This document shows, piece after piece, positions 51,916 through 60,649 of a stretch of 64,000 bases of DNA. Numbering within the stretch: the stretch's first letter is position 1; each line of letters opens with the position of its first letter. The notes beneath the pieces are model-generated. The model ran no database searches. It was not told where the DNA came from and saw nothing but the letters and a program-made list of their open reading frames with translations. Position numbers and translations under genes: made by a program. Origin of the DNA: Thermotomaculum hydrothermale (GTDB lineage: Bacteria > Acidobacteriota > Holophagae > Thermotomaculales > Thermotomaculaceae); NCBI RefSeq assembly GCF_016592575.1, contig NZ_AP017470.1:744001-808000 (forward strand). The letters run 5' to 3'.

Positions 51916-53805
51916 TTACTTTATGTAAAAATAGAACCATTGAGTTAATAGTCTTTGATTTATCTGTCCTTTAAGATACCTATCTAAAACTTTAAGGTGT
52001 TTAGGAATTTCTGAATCGTTTCTATTTAATACCAGTGCATATTTAAAATATGTTTTAGCTTTTAGTACATTATTATTTAATGCATAGTTAATAGCAGTTT
52101 TTTTATAACAGTCAAACAGTTTTTCTTTAATAGTTAAATCTTCAGGATTTTCTGAAAGAAGGTTTTTATAGTGTGGGATAGCCTTTTCGTACTGTCGGGT
52201 TTTATAGTATCTTTCAGCTAATCTTAATTCTTTTCTTTTGTTAATTGCCTCCTGTTTCATTAACCTTCTGGCTTTAGAAAGGAATGCTATTTGTTGTTCA
52301 TTCAGTTTTCCAAATCGTTCAGCATGAAGGTAAGTATAGTATGCAAACAAATACTCTCCCAGATCAAAATAATTTCTTGCTTCTTTAATGTATTTGTTAA
52401 AACGTGCTTTTTTTTGTTTTTCCAGTTCTTGAAGTTGAAATGTCTGTATGTCAAATGCAGTGTTATCTGTTTGAATATTTGATTGAATTACTTTTATTCC
52501 ATAGAAAATTACCACAGCGAGTATTACTATTAAAAGTATAAAAAAGAAGGTTGTTTTGAAGTAAACACTTAGATTTGATTTTTTGTTTTTATGTTTAATG
52601 TTTTTTCTTGCTTTAAGCTTAATGTTTTCTCTTTTAAGTATAGGTTTTGACTTTGTTGTTTCAAGTTTTGTTTCAGGTTGTTCGTCAAGTTCAAGTTCAA
52701 AAGATTGAGATAATGCTTGCTCCTGTTTTTTTTGCATTATCAACTGCTCAATTCTATTTGCTTCTTCTACACTTAACCTGTTTCTATTTTTTTTAAGATA
52801 GTTTAGTGCATTTTCAAAGTCCTTGTCGTTTATCATATTTTTTAGTTTATTTTTGACAATAGTAACGCCTACTTCTTTTTCAATTTTTGAAATAAATTTT
52901 TTAGCATTTTTGTACTGATTTTCGTTAATTTGATTGTTGCTATAAAGAGAGTTTAGTATTTTATTTGCTCTTTCTACATCTCCACTCCTTGCAATAGCAA
53001 TAGCCCTTTTTAATTCTCCGCTTAAATTTTCTTCATCAAATATAATCTCAACTTCTTCCTCTTTTTCTTTTAATTCATCATTTTGTTCAGGTTCTAATGA
53101 AGGTGTGTCTGTTTGAAATTCCTGTAAGGAATTGTCAGAATAATTGGAATCTGAATCTATATCCTGGGCAACAGTATTGTCTCCTAATTCTCTCCTTGCA
53201 TTTGCTATATACTCTTTTACAAAATCGTTTTCAGGTTGCAGTTGCAAAGCTTTTTCCCACACTACTAAAGCATTTTCAATATCTCCTACTTCGTAAAGAG
53301 AAACACCTTTTTGTATTAACGCGTTTACGTCCTGTTCTCCCATTTCGTCTTCAGAAAAAGATGAGAGTTTAAAGTTATCAGCATTAAAATCAAAGCTTTC
53401 AGACTCATTTTTTTCATCTTCTGTGTAGTTGTCTTCAAGGCTTATCCCCTGGTAGGTAGATGAGTTTTCAGAAAAATCCTCTAAATCTTCTTCCTCTTTT
53501 AACTGTTCAAGCAGTTTTTTTCTATCTTCTCTTGCTTTCTGAAATATTTTCTTTATTGCGGGTATGTTGACACCCTCAAAAAACATATACTCTATTTCTT
53601 CAAGTTTGTTCAATTCTCCACTATTGTACAAATCCTCAAGAAGTTGTTTTGCTTTTATAGTTATAACTTTATAAAGTTTTTGCACTTTTTCTGTTTTGAC
53701 TTTCTGTGCAACGGGATAAATTTCTTTAAATGCATGATATATTTTATTTTCTTTATATAATTGGTAAGCTTTTTTTGTCTTTTCAATTATTTCTTTTTTT
53801 TCCAT
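51916..53805 (-). CDS. TPR membrane protein with long acidic linker
   Basis: A 629-residue protein: TPR-like pairs at about 10-95 and 165-205, Glu/Ser/Asp-rich linkers, another helical region, a Lys-rich stretch just before a membrane helix (about 410-440) and TPR repeats near the C-terminus (about 465-600). The cytoplasmic part is thus likely the N-terminal two thirds. It resembles the FHA/TPR proteins upstream in build but has no FHA domain. The zinc-ribbon gene follows one base after its stop. The function is unknown. Confidence 0.65.
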   Translation of the reverse strand: MEKKEIIEKTKKAYQLYKENKIYHAFKEIYPVAQKVKTEKVQKLYKVITIKAKQLLEDLYNSGELNKLEEIEYMFFEGVNIPAIKKIFQKAREDRKKLLEQLKEEEDLEDFSENSSTYQGISLEDNYTEDEKNESESFDFNADNFKLSSFSEDEMGEQDVNALIQKGVSLYEVGDIENALVVWEKALQLQPENDFVKEYIANARRELGDNTVAQDIDSDSNYSDNSLQEFQTDTPSLEPEQNDELKEKEEEVEIIFDEENLSGELKRAIAIARSGDVERANKILNSLYSNNQINENQYKNAKKFISKIEKEVGVTIVKNKLKNMINDKDFENALNYLKKNRNRLSVEEANRIEQLIMQKKQEQALSQSFELELDEQPETKLETTKSKPILKRENIKLKARKNIKHKNKKSNLSVYFKTTFFFILLIVILAVVIFYGIKVIQSNIQTDNTAFDIQTFQLQELEKQKKARFNKYIKEARNYFDLGEYLFAYYTYLHAERFGKLNEQQIAFLSKARRLMKQEAINKRKELRLAERYYKTRQYEKAIPHYKNLLSENPEDLTIKEKLFDCYKKTAINYALNNNVLKAKTYFKYALVLNRNDSEIPKHLKVLDRYLKGQINQRLLTQWFYFYIK

Positions 53806-53860
53806 ACAAAAATTCTAACAGACAGATTTTTATAATTCAATATATATCTATTTGAACTTT

Positions 53861-53869
53861 TGCTATAAT
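53861..53869 (+). promoter_or_regulatory. Extended -10 promoter of panD
   Basis: TGCTATAAT is an extended -10 element (TGnTATAAT); no good -35 is visible. Transcription should start near 53876, 25 bases before the panD GTG. Confidence 0.6.
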
Positions 53870-53900
53870 ATTTGCGGACAAAAAAACAAGGAGGCTACTT

Positions 53901-54257
53901 GTGTTAAGAGAATTTTTAAAAGCCAAAATTCACAGAGCCACAATTACAAGAGCCAACCTTGATTATAGCGGTTCTCTCACTATTGACGAAGAAATTATGG
54001 AAGTTGCTGGAATAAGAGAATTTGAAAAAATCCAGGTTTACAATGTTAATAACGGTGAGAGGCTTGAAACATACGCAATCAAGGGAAAAAGAGGAAGTAA
54101 GGCTTTTGAATTAAATGGTGCAGCGGCAAGAAAGGGAATGGTGGGAGATAAGATAATTATTACAACTTTCTGTATGTTAGATGAAAAAGAAATGGAAAAA
54201 CATAAACCTGTTCTTGTAATAATGGATGATAATAATGAAATAAAAGAGGTACTATAA
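53901..54257 (+). CDS. panD: Aspartate 1-decarboxylase
   Basis: PanD makes beta-alanine for pantothenate and CoA. It is made as an inactive 118-residue chain that cuts itself between Gly24 and Ser25 (L-D-Y-S-G|S-L-T-I-D), turning Ser25 into the pyruvoyl cofactor; the motif is intact. NGAAARKG and GDKIII also match the family. GTG 53901 follows AAGGAGG by 6 bases. The stop overlaps the thioredoxin start (TAATG). panB and panC are not here. Confidence 0.95.
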   Translation: MLREFLKAKIHRATITRANLDYSGSLTIDEEIMEVAGIREFEKIQVYNVNNGERLETYAIKGKRGSKAFELNGAAARKGMVGDKIIITTFCMLDEKEMEKHKPVLVIMDDNNEIKEVL

Positions 54258-54682
54258 TGCATATTGTTTGTCCTTTTTGTGATACTGTTAACAATGTTGA
54301 AATAAAAGGGGGGGCAAAAGATATTAAATGTGGAAAGTGTAAAAATAGCCTTAAAGACACTCATCCAGTTGAATTAAATGCTCAGAATTTTAAAAAGCAT
54401 ATTGAGAAAAACGACATACCTGTTGTGGTGGATTTTTGGGCTCCCTGGTGTGCCCCATGTTTAATGATGGCTCCTCAATTTGAAGAGGCAGCAAAGCATT
54501 TTCCGTTAAAAGTTAGATTTGCTAAACTAAATTCGGATAACTATCCTGAAATTGCAGGAATGTACGGAATAATGGGAATTCCAACAATGATTGTTTTTAA
54601 AAATGGGCAGGAGTTGGGAAGAATCTCTGGTGCCATGAGTGCACCTCAGATAATTCAATGGATTAATTCGGTAATAGGATAA
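54257..54682 (+). CDS. Thioredoxin with N-terminal zinc ribbon (TrxC-like)
   Basis: A 141-residue cytoplasmic thioredoxin. Cys5/Cys8 (C-P-F-C) and Cys25/Cys28 (C-G-K-C) form a zinc site as in thioredoxin 2, and the active site is W-C65-A-P-C68, with the cis-Pro in GIPTMIVF. Zinc-bearing thioredoxins respond to oxidative stress. It is coupled to panD and msrA by one-base overlaps (TAATG), and as the likely reductant of MsrA it makes sense beside that gene. Confidence 0.93.
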   Translation: MHIVCPFCDTVNNVEIKGGAKDIKCGKCKNSLKDTHPVELNAQNFKKHIEKNDIPVVVDFWAPWCAPCLMMAPQFEEAAKHFPLKVRFAKLNSDNYPEIAGMYGIMGIPTMIVFKNGQELGRISGAMSAPQIIQWINSVIG

Positions 54683-55185
54683 TGGTAAAGGAAAAGGCTA
54701 TTTTAGCAGCAGGTTGTTTCTGGGGTGTTGAGGCATACTTTAAAAGGGTAAAAGGGGTTTTAGATACAGAAGTAGGTTATTGTGGAGGGCATAAAGAGAA
54801 CCCAACATACGAAGAAGTGTGCACAGGAGAAACAGGTCACGCGGAAAGTGTGTTAATAGAGTTTGATAATAAAGTAATTTCTTATGAAGAAATTTTGGAG
54901 CATTTCTGGAAAATTCATGATCCAACTTCTTTAAACAGACAGGGGGCGGATATTGGTACTCAGTACAGAAGTGCAATTTTTTATTTAAATGAAGAGCAAA
55001 AAGAAAAGGCTATAAAAAGCAAGGAAGAGCAAGAAAAGTCTGGAAAGTACAAATTTTCAATAGTTACAAAGATTGAGCCTGCGGGGAAATTCTGGCCTGC
55101 TGAAGAGTATCATCAGGATTATCTTGATAAAAACCCTAACGGATATTGCCATATAGACCTTTCAATTTTAGAAAAAGAAGATTGA
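54682..55185 (+). CDS. msrA: Peptide methionine-S-sulfoxide reductase MsrA
   Basis: MsrA repairs oxidised methionine in proteins. The 167-residue product has the catalytic Cys12 in AAGCFWGVE, Y-C-G-G-H and the substrate-binding G-H-A-E and Y-R-S-A-I-F motifs. Thioredoxin, its usual electron donor, is encoded immediately upstream with one base shared. The end of the gene forms one arm of an inverted repeat (ATTGAGGAA at 55181-55189, around the stop). Confidence 0.96.
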   Translation: MVKEKAILAAGCFWGVEAYFKRVKGVLDTEVGYCGGHKENPTYEEVCTGETGHAESVLIEFDNKVISYEEILEHFWKIHDPTSLNRQGADIGTQYRSAIFYLNEEQKEKAIKSKEEQEKSGKYKFSIVTKIEPAGKFWPAEEYHQDYLDKNPNGYCHIDLSILEKED

Positions 55186-55360
55186 GGAATTATTTTAAAG
55201 AATCCCTTCCTCAATTCAAAATCCAAAATTCATAATTTAAAATTTGTTTAAGAATTATAAGATGTTGAATGATGAATGCTAAATGTTGAATTGAGATAAA
55301 AATCTTTTAATTTGAAAAAAATTCCTCAATTCAAAATTCAGAATTTATAATCCAGCATTA
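55181..55360. repeat. Intergenic repeat with direct and inverted CTCAATTCA copies
   Basis: TTCCTCAATTCAAAATCC (55207-55224) and the close copy TTCCTCAATTCAAAATTC (from 55322) repeat in the same direction. TGAATTGAG-type inverted copies lie at 55181-55189 (ATTGAGGAA) and 55286-55295 (TTGAATTGAG). The region can fold into alternative stems between msrA and the minus-strand tRNA-Glu. It may be a terminator for both strands or a short dispersed repeat. Confidence 0.6.
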
Positions 55361-55370
55361 AAGATGAAAA

Positions 55371-55445
55371 TGGTAGGGCATAGGGGAATCGAACCCCTGC
55401 TACCGGCGTGAGAGGCCGGCGTCCTAACCCCTAGACCAATGCCCC
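55371..55445 (-). tRNA. tRNA-Glu (anticodon CTC)
   Basis: A 75-nt minus-strand tRNA with CCA encoded. Acceptor GGGGCAT/ATGCCCT has G1-U72. The anticodon stem CCGGC/GCCGG holds loop CTCTCAC, anticodon CUC (reads GAG). T arm AGGGGTTCGATTCCCCT. It lies behind gltX and tRNA-Gln on the same strand. Confidence 0.95.
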
Positions 55446-55456
55446 ACAAAAAGAAA

Positions 55457-55531
55457 TGGCTGGGAGACAGGGACTCGAACCCCGACAACCAGATCCAGAG
55501 TCTGGCGTCCTGCCAATTAGACGATCTCCCA
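55457..55531 (-). tRNA. tRNA-Gln (anticodon CTG)
   Basis: A 75-nt minus-strand tRNA: acceptor TGGGAGA/TCTCCCA with discriminator G and CCA, anticodon stem CCAGA/TCTGG around CTCTGGA (anticodon CUG, reads CAG). U1-A72 and the rest fit bacterial tRNA-Gln. It starts 16 bases after gltX ends and 11 bases before tRNA-Glu. Confidence 0.95.
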
Positions 55532-55547
55532 GCAGGCGGATTATATT

Positions 55548-56972
55548 TTATTCATTTTGAGATAAAAAATCAAGTGCTTTTTTGACCCTATTTATACAAT
55601 TCTCTTTGCCTATTAGTACAGCTGTTTCAAATATACCAGGGCTTACTGTAAAACCTGTAATTGCGAGCCTTAGAGGATGAATAAACTTTGCAGCAGATAA
55701 CTCTTCTTTTTCTGCCTCACTTCTTAAAACTTCCTCAAGTTTCTCCTCTGTAAAAGGCTCTGTATTTTCAAGTATTTCAATAAGTTTCTCAAGTAATTTC
55801 TTTGAATTTTCTTTTTTAAAGTACTTTTTTATCCCTTTCTCATCGTAACTTTGCGGGTCTTTGAAAAAGTAAAGCCCAAATTCGTAAAATTCATTTATTG
55901 TTTTAACTCTTGTTTTTAAAAGTTCCAGTATTTTCAAATAATTGGGATTGGAGGTGAAATCTATTCCATGTTTTTTGTAAACTTCTTTTACAAGCGGGAG
56001 TAATTCTTCGTTTTTCTTTTCAGATATGTATTTACCGTTAATCCATAGTGCTTTTTTATAATCAAACACAGCAGGGCTTTTGTTGATTCTTTCAAGTGAA
56101 AATTCTTTAATAATTTCATCAAGAGACATTTTTTCCCTGTCGTCACCTGGAGACCAGCCTAAAAGTGCAATAAAGTTTACGAGGGCTTCAGGGAGAAAGC
56201 CGTTTTCTCTATACTCTTCAACACTTGTTGCACCGTGCCTTTTACTTAACCTTTTCTTATCCTGTCCTAAAATTAGGGGAATATGAGCAAATTCTGGCGT
56301 TTCAAACCCTAAAGCCTGATATATGAGGATTTGCTTTGGAGTATTTGAAAGGTGGTCATCTCCTCTAATAACGTGGGTGATTCCCATCTCATAGTCATCT
56401 ATTACAACTGTAAACTGGTAAATAGGGACACCGTTTGATCGAACAATTATAAAGTCTTCAAAGTCTTTTGAATGGAATTTCATATCTCCCTTAACATAGT
56501 CGTAGAATCTTATTTCGGTATCCGGGAGTTTAAGCCTTATTGTATACGGTTTACCTTCTCTTAAATTTTTCTCAATTTCTTCCTTGCTTAAATTCAGGCA
56601 TTTTCTGTTGTATTTCCATTTAGGGTTGTTTTTCTTTTTTTCTTCAATTTCTTCTTTTGTGCAAAAACACCTGTAAGCTTTACCTTCGTTTAGTAATCTT
56701 TCTGCATACTTTTTGTAAACTTCAAACCTTTCAGATTGATAAACAATTTTTTCGTCGTGCTTTATTCCAAGCCATTCAAGGCTTCTTATAATTTGTTCAG
56801 TGTATTCTTTTTTTGACCTTTCAGTGTCTGTATCCTCAATTCTTAAAAGGAATTTTCCATTGTGTTTCTTTGCAAAAACATAGTTAAATAGTGCGGTTCT
56901 TGCTCCCCCTATGTGAAGGTACCCTGTGGGGGAAGGGGCAAACCTTACCCTTACTTCTTTATTCTTTTCCAT
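55548..56972 (-). CDS. gltX: Glutamyl-tRNA synthetase
   Basis: GltX charges tRNA-Glu, and in many bacteria also tRNA-Gln for later amidation. The 474-residue class I enzyme has the HIGH region RFAPSPTGYLHIGGAR, the KMSKS-like DKKRLSKRHG and the usual C-terminal helical anticodon-binding half. AAGGAG precedes the start. It follows a phosphodiesterase gene by 13 bases, and tRNA-Gln and tRNA-Glu lie directly downstream on the same strand. Whether the enzyme charges both tRNAs cannot be read with certainty. Confidence 0.96.
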   Translation of the reverse strand: MEKNKEVRVRFAPSPTGYLHIGGARTALFNYVFAKKHNGKFLLRIEDTDTERSKKEYTEQIIRSLEWLGIKHDEKIVYQSERFEVYKKYAERLLNEGKAYRCFCTKEEIEEKKKNNPKWKYNRKCLNLSKEEIEKNLREGKPYTIRLKLPDTEIRFYDYVKGDMKFHSKDFEDFIIVRSNGVPIYQFTVVIDDYEMGITHVIRGDDHLSNTPKQILIYQALGFETPEFAHIPLILGQDKKRLSKRHGATSVEEYRENGFLPEALVNFIALLGWSPGDDREKMSLDEIIKEFSLERINKSPAVFDYKKALWINGKYISEKKNEELLPLVKEVYKKHGIDFTSNPNYLKILELLKTRVKTINEFYEFGLYFFKDPQSYDEKGIKKYFKKENSKKLLEKLIEILENTEPFTEEKLEEVLRSEAEKEELSAAKFIHPLRLAITGFTVSPGIFETAVLIGKENCINRVKKALDFLSQNE

Positions 56973-56985
56973 TTTTTCTCCTTTA

Positions 56986-57468
56986 TTATATTTGAGATAT
57001 GTTTAATATTTTAACTTCTAAATTATCTGTTTCTAAAATAGCAAATGTTGGTTCACCAGTCAGGTATCCGCACGCTTCTCCAGGGTTGATTATAAGTTTT
57101 TCGTTGTTTTCACGCAAATCCTTTTCATGGGTATGACCATAAATAATTATGTCTGTATCTGTTTTGTCAAAATCAAGTGTTTCAGGGTTATGGGTGAGTG
57201 CAATTTTTTTACCGTTAATTTCAAAGAAGTGTGGTGGATAGTAAATTGTTTTATATAGTTTTTTCAAATACCTCATTTCTCCATCGTTATTTCCAAAAAC
57301 TCCTATGAAATTAAATTGTGAATAATCACCGAAAACTCTTATTGTAAATGGAGAAATTATGTCTCCTGCGTGAATTATTGTAAAAATCCCCTGTTTTTTG
57401 CAATAATCAATTCCTTTCTTAAATAGGGTTAAGTTGTCGTGTGTGTCAGAAAAAATTGCAACTTTCAT
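56986..57468 (-). CDS. YfcE/MJ0936-type metallophosphodiesterase
   Basis: A 160-residue calcineurin-like phosphoesterase. The metal ligands are all present: DTH in FSDTHDN, HAGD, GNND, T-H-N and G-H-T-H-E. Short members of this family cleave phosphodiesters such as bis-pNPP in vitro; the cell substrate is unknown. ATG 57468 starts the protein as in the family (MKVAIFSDTHDN); the in-frame TTG at 57477 is less likely. No ribosome site is visible, and the promoter candidate implies a very short leader. First gene of the gltX-tRNA unit. Confidence 0.88.
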   Translation of the reverse strand: MKVAIFSDTHDNLTLFKKGIDYCKKQGIFTIIHAGDIISPFTIRVFGDYSQFNFIGVFGNNDGEMRYLKKLYKTIYYPPHFFEINGKKIALTHNPETLDFDKTDTDIIIYGHTHEKDLRENNEKLIINPGEACGYLTGEPTFAILETDNLEVKILNISQI

Positions 57469-57477
57469 ACTTAACAA

Positions 57478-57505
57478 TTATTATTTTAAAAGGGTTTTTT
57501 GTCAA
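57478..57505 (-). promoter_or_regulatory. Candidate promoter of the phosphodiesterase-gltX-tRNA unit
   Basis: On the minus strand TTGACA (57505-57500), a 16-base spacer and TAATAA (57483-57478) end 9 bases before ATG 57468, which would leave an almost leaderless mRNA. The -35 is perfect; the -10 is only fair. Confidence 0.4.
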
Positions 57506-57536
57506 GAAACAAAGAAATGCAATGTCGGGAGGATAA

Positions 57537-58097
57537 ATGAGAATTACCGGAGGAACAAAAAAGGGGATGCAATTAAAAACTCCGAAAGGCAAAGATATAA
57601 GGCCGACTTCAAGTTTAATAAGAGAGGCGGTTTTTAATATTGTTGGTAGTGATATTAAAGGTGTTTGTTTTTTTGATTTGTGCTGTGGAACAGGCATAAT
57701 GGGAATTGAGGCTATATCCAGAGGCGCAAAAAAGGCAGTTTTTGTGGATAATGCAAGGGAATCTATTGACATAGTAAGGCAGAACTTAAAAAAGACAGGG
57801 TTTGATTTTAATACTTTAGTTGTAGAAGAGAATGTATTAGTTTTTCTGAAAAATTTTACAAAGTATTTAAAGGATATTGATAGAGCGATAATCTATATTG
57901 ATCCTCCATACAAAAATGAAAAATTGTACTCTGCAATAATGAAATATTTGAATAAATATCTTCCGGAAAAAAATTTGCTGATAATTATCGAACACAGAAT
58001 TAATATTGATGTGGGGCTTGAAAATTGTGAGTTATGGAAAGTAAAAAAGTATGGAAACAAAAGAGTTTCTATGTTTACAAAGAACAATTTTTTCTGA
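57537..58097 (+). CDS. rsmD: 16S rRNA (guanine966-N2)-methyltransferase RsmD
   Basis: RsmD methylates G966 of 16S rRNA. The 186-residue product opens with the RsmD motif MRITGGTKKG and R-P-T, then the SAM-binding FFDLCCGTGIMGIEA and the catalytic DPPY (Y-I-D-P-P-Y-K). GGGAGG precedes ATG 57537, 69 bases from the divergent phosphodiesterase start. The MCP-like gene follows 14 bases after the stop. Confidence 0.94.
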   Translation: MRITGGTKKGMQLKTPKGKDIRPTSSLIREAVFNIVGSDIKGVCFFDLCCGTGIMGIEAISRGAKKAVFVDNARESIDIVRQNLKKTGFDFNTLVVEENVLVFLKNFTKYLKDIDRAIIYIDPPYKNEKLYSAIMKYLNKYLPEKNLLIIIEHRINIDVGLENCELWKVKKYGNKRVSMFTKNNFF

Positions 58098-58111
58098 TAA
58101 CATAAATAATT

Positions 58112-60649
58112 ATGAGTAGCACGAATAACAAAGAATTTAATGCTTTTGTAAAAAAATTAATTTTAAATGATATATTGGTGCAATTAAGCGGAAGTTTTGG
58201 TGTTTTTTTACTTTATATTCTATTACAATTTTACACTCCTATATTTATAATTAAATCAATTGCTTATGAATTAATTTTTATTTCTGTTGTTTACCTGATT
58301 CAGAATTATTTTATTCTTAAAAAAATATCAAAAAATAAAGTTTTTTTAAACGAGTTAGATAAGGGAAAAATAAGGGATATTGTAGAAAAAATAAAATTTT
58401 TTTATCGTTTACCAAATAAATTTTATTTAAACAGTTTGCTTCTCTGGATAATAGGAGGAGTTAGTTTTGCTGTTGTCTTGAGGTTATTTTTCATGGAAAA
58501 TGATTTTTTTAGGATAATTGTTGTTTTGTTTTCGGTTGTTGGTCTTTCTCCGATTTCTGCATTTGTAAGTAAAATAATATCAAAGAGAATAGTTGGAACC
58601 TATTTTTCCGGGATACTAAAAGAGTTTGATGATGAGATTCAGTTGAATTTTTTACCGGAAAAAATTATTGATTTTAAATGGTTTTTAGTTAATTTAACTT
58701 ATGTCCTTTTTTATGTCATTCTCTTTTTTAGTATTGTTAGTTTAAGTGTTACTACAGATATTTTGAAAAATAATATAATGGATTTTATAAATGGCTCAAT
58801 AGACCAAATTGAAGAATCCATAGAAGGGTATTACTTTTCAAATAGCTCTCCTGAAGACCTTGATATTTATTTAAAAACGGTAAAATTTCCTAAAGGGGCA
58901 AGAATTTCTTTTATTGATAGAAAAGGGAAAATTTTTGGATATTCCTTTCCTCAAAAAATGTCAAGTCAGGATGTTTTTATTAAATCAAAGGTGAAAGATT
59001 TAGGAACACTTTTTGTTTATGTTCCTATAAAATCTTTTCAAATTTTTAAATTAATATTGAGCAAAGGCTTAATTTTCTTTTTGATTTTTTTATTATTTTT
59101 AGGGTATGTAGTTTATGTTCAAATGGGTAAAGATATTAAAAATGAATTTAGCATCATAGAAAGTAATGTGGAAAAGCTTGTATCCAAAGATCTGCAAAAA
59201 TTTAAAGTTCTGTACTCAGATGATCAGTTAGTGAAACTTAATTTAAAGATTATTGAAGCTAAAAAAAGTCTGTCTCTGTTATTCACCAGAATTTCATTCT
59301 TAATTTCCCATATTACTTCCGATGTAAATAATCTTCTTTCAAGTTATGATTCTTTTTCTTTACATTCAACAAATCAATCGAGAAATTTGTCTGCAACAAA
59401 ATCTCAACTACTATTTTTAAATGAGTTTGTTACAAATATAACAAGTGTTACTTCTCAGTTGTCGCAAATTGCGGAAGATTTCTCTCATGTTATTGTCAAA
59501 TTTGTGGCAGCTATCAATGAAGCAAGGAATGAAACTCATAATTTACTTAAAATTACTGATAGTATTACTACTTCGATTACAGAAGTGAATGTTACTCACA
59601 GCGAATTAGAAGAACAAACCAGAAGGATTTTAATGATTAGTGATAGGCTTAACAAGTCTATCGAAAAAGTTTTTGATTTTGCAAGAAACCTGTCAATTGA
59701 AAATAATGAGGCAATAAAAAAGCTTTTAACCCTTGAAAAGCAAAATATAAAAAATAAGGATTATTTAGACAACACTGCTGATTCATTAAATAAATTTAAA
59801 AAATATTTTGAAGAAATTTTACAAAAGATTGATTTGCAATCTGAGGAAATAAATAAAATAAACCAGATATTTAAAATTATTGAGGATTTGATTGACCAGA
59901 CTAATGTTTTGGCTTTAAACGCATCTTTAATTGCAGTTAAAAGTGGTAGCGAGGATTCAGGTTTTGGGGTTATTGCTGAGTCGATAAAAGATTTGTCAGA
60001 AAGATTGCATATTTCTATGTCTGAAATGGGTGGGATTATTTCAAAAGGAGTTGGTAATTTTAAGGTTATAAAAGAGATAGGAATGAATTCAAAGAAATCT
60101 TTAGCATCAGTTGAAAATTTTTTAGATAAGGCATCTAAGGTTGTGGAAGAAAACAAGAATCAGATTAAATCTATTTCAAAGAGTAATGATATTATTTTTG
60201 TTATTATTGAAGATGCAAAGATGATGTTAGGGGAACTGGTTGAGGATTTAAGGAATATTGAGAATTTTCTTGATTCTATAAATTATGATTTCTCTGAACA
60301 AAAAAAAGTTATGGATAAGATATTTGATAACGCTATTGATTTAAAAGATGTCGTTGAGGTTATCAAGGTTTCATATGAACAGATGTCTGACAGTACTTCA
60401 ACATTTAGTTTTACATACGATAAAATGAGAAACCTTTCGGTAGATTTAAATGAATCCATTGTCAGATTTAAAAATAGACTTAAGGAGATATTAACTTTAT
60501 TAAATAATATTGATGCAGGCTCAGAAGGGATGAAAGAAGCTATTATTAATATTGAATTTATTTTATACAGTATTAATAAGGCAATGATTGCATTAAATTC
60601 AATATTTTCAACAATAAAATTACCTTCCTCTGATGTAGAAAATGAATAG
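58112..60649 (+). CDS. MCP-like membrane receptor with divergent signalling domain
   Basis: An 845-residue protein with about six membrane helices in the first 350 residues, a likely extracytoplasmic loop between helices 5 and 6 (about 215-310), and a long helical cytoplasmic part. Near residues 593-625 it reads LIDQTNVLALNASLIAVKSG, then G-F-G-V-I-A-E-S-I-K-D-L-S-E-R-L, which is the tip of an MCP signalling hairpin, but with changes from the usual A-A-I-E-A-A-R-A-G-E. It may thus signal to an unusual CheA/CheW pair or work outside chemotaxis. No che genes are in the window. It overlaps metH by 8 bases. Confidence 0.75.
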   Translation: MSSTNNKEFNAFVKKLILNDILVQLSGSFGVFLLYILLQFYTPIFIIKSIAYELIFISVVYLIQNYFILKKISKNKVFLNELDKGKIRDIVEKIKFFYRLPNKFYLNSLLLWIIGGVSFAVVLRLFFMENDFFRIIVVLFSVVGLSPISAFVSKIISKRIVGTYFSGILKEFDDEIQLNFLPEKIIDFKWFLVNLTYVLFYVILFFSIVSLSVTTDILKNNIMDFINGSIDQIEESIEGYYFSNSSPEDLDIYLKTVKFPKGARISFIDRKGKIFGYSFPQKMSSQDVFIKSKVKDLGTLFVYVPIKSFQIFKLILSKGLIFFLIFLLFLGYVVYVQMGKDIKNEFSIIESNVEKLVSKDLQKFKVLYSDDQLVKLNLKIIEAKKSLSLLFTRISFLISHITSDVNNLLSSYDSFSLHSTNQSRNLSATKSQLLFLNEFVTNITSVTSQLSQIAEDFSHVIVKFVAAINEARNETHNLLKITDSITTSITEVNVTHSELEEQTRRILMISDRLNKSIEKVFDFARNLSIENNEAIKKLLTLEKQNIKNKDYLDNTADSLNKFKKYFEEILQKIDLQSEEINKINQIFKIIEDLIDQTNVLALNASLIAVKSGSEDSGFGVIAESIKDLSERLHISMSEMGGIISKGVGNFKVIKEIGMNSKKSLASVENFLDKASKVVEENKNQIKSISKSNDIIFVIIEDAKMMLGELVEDLRNIENFLDSINYDFSEQKKVMDKIFDNAIDLKDVVEVIKVSYEQMSDSTSTFSFTYDKMRNLSVDLNESIVRFKNRLKEILTLLNNIDAGSEGMKEAIINIEFILYSINKAMIALNSIFSTIKLPSSDVENE

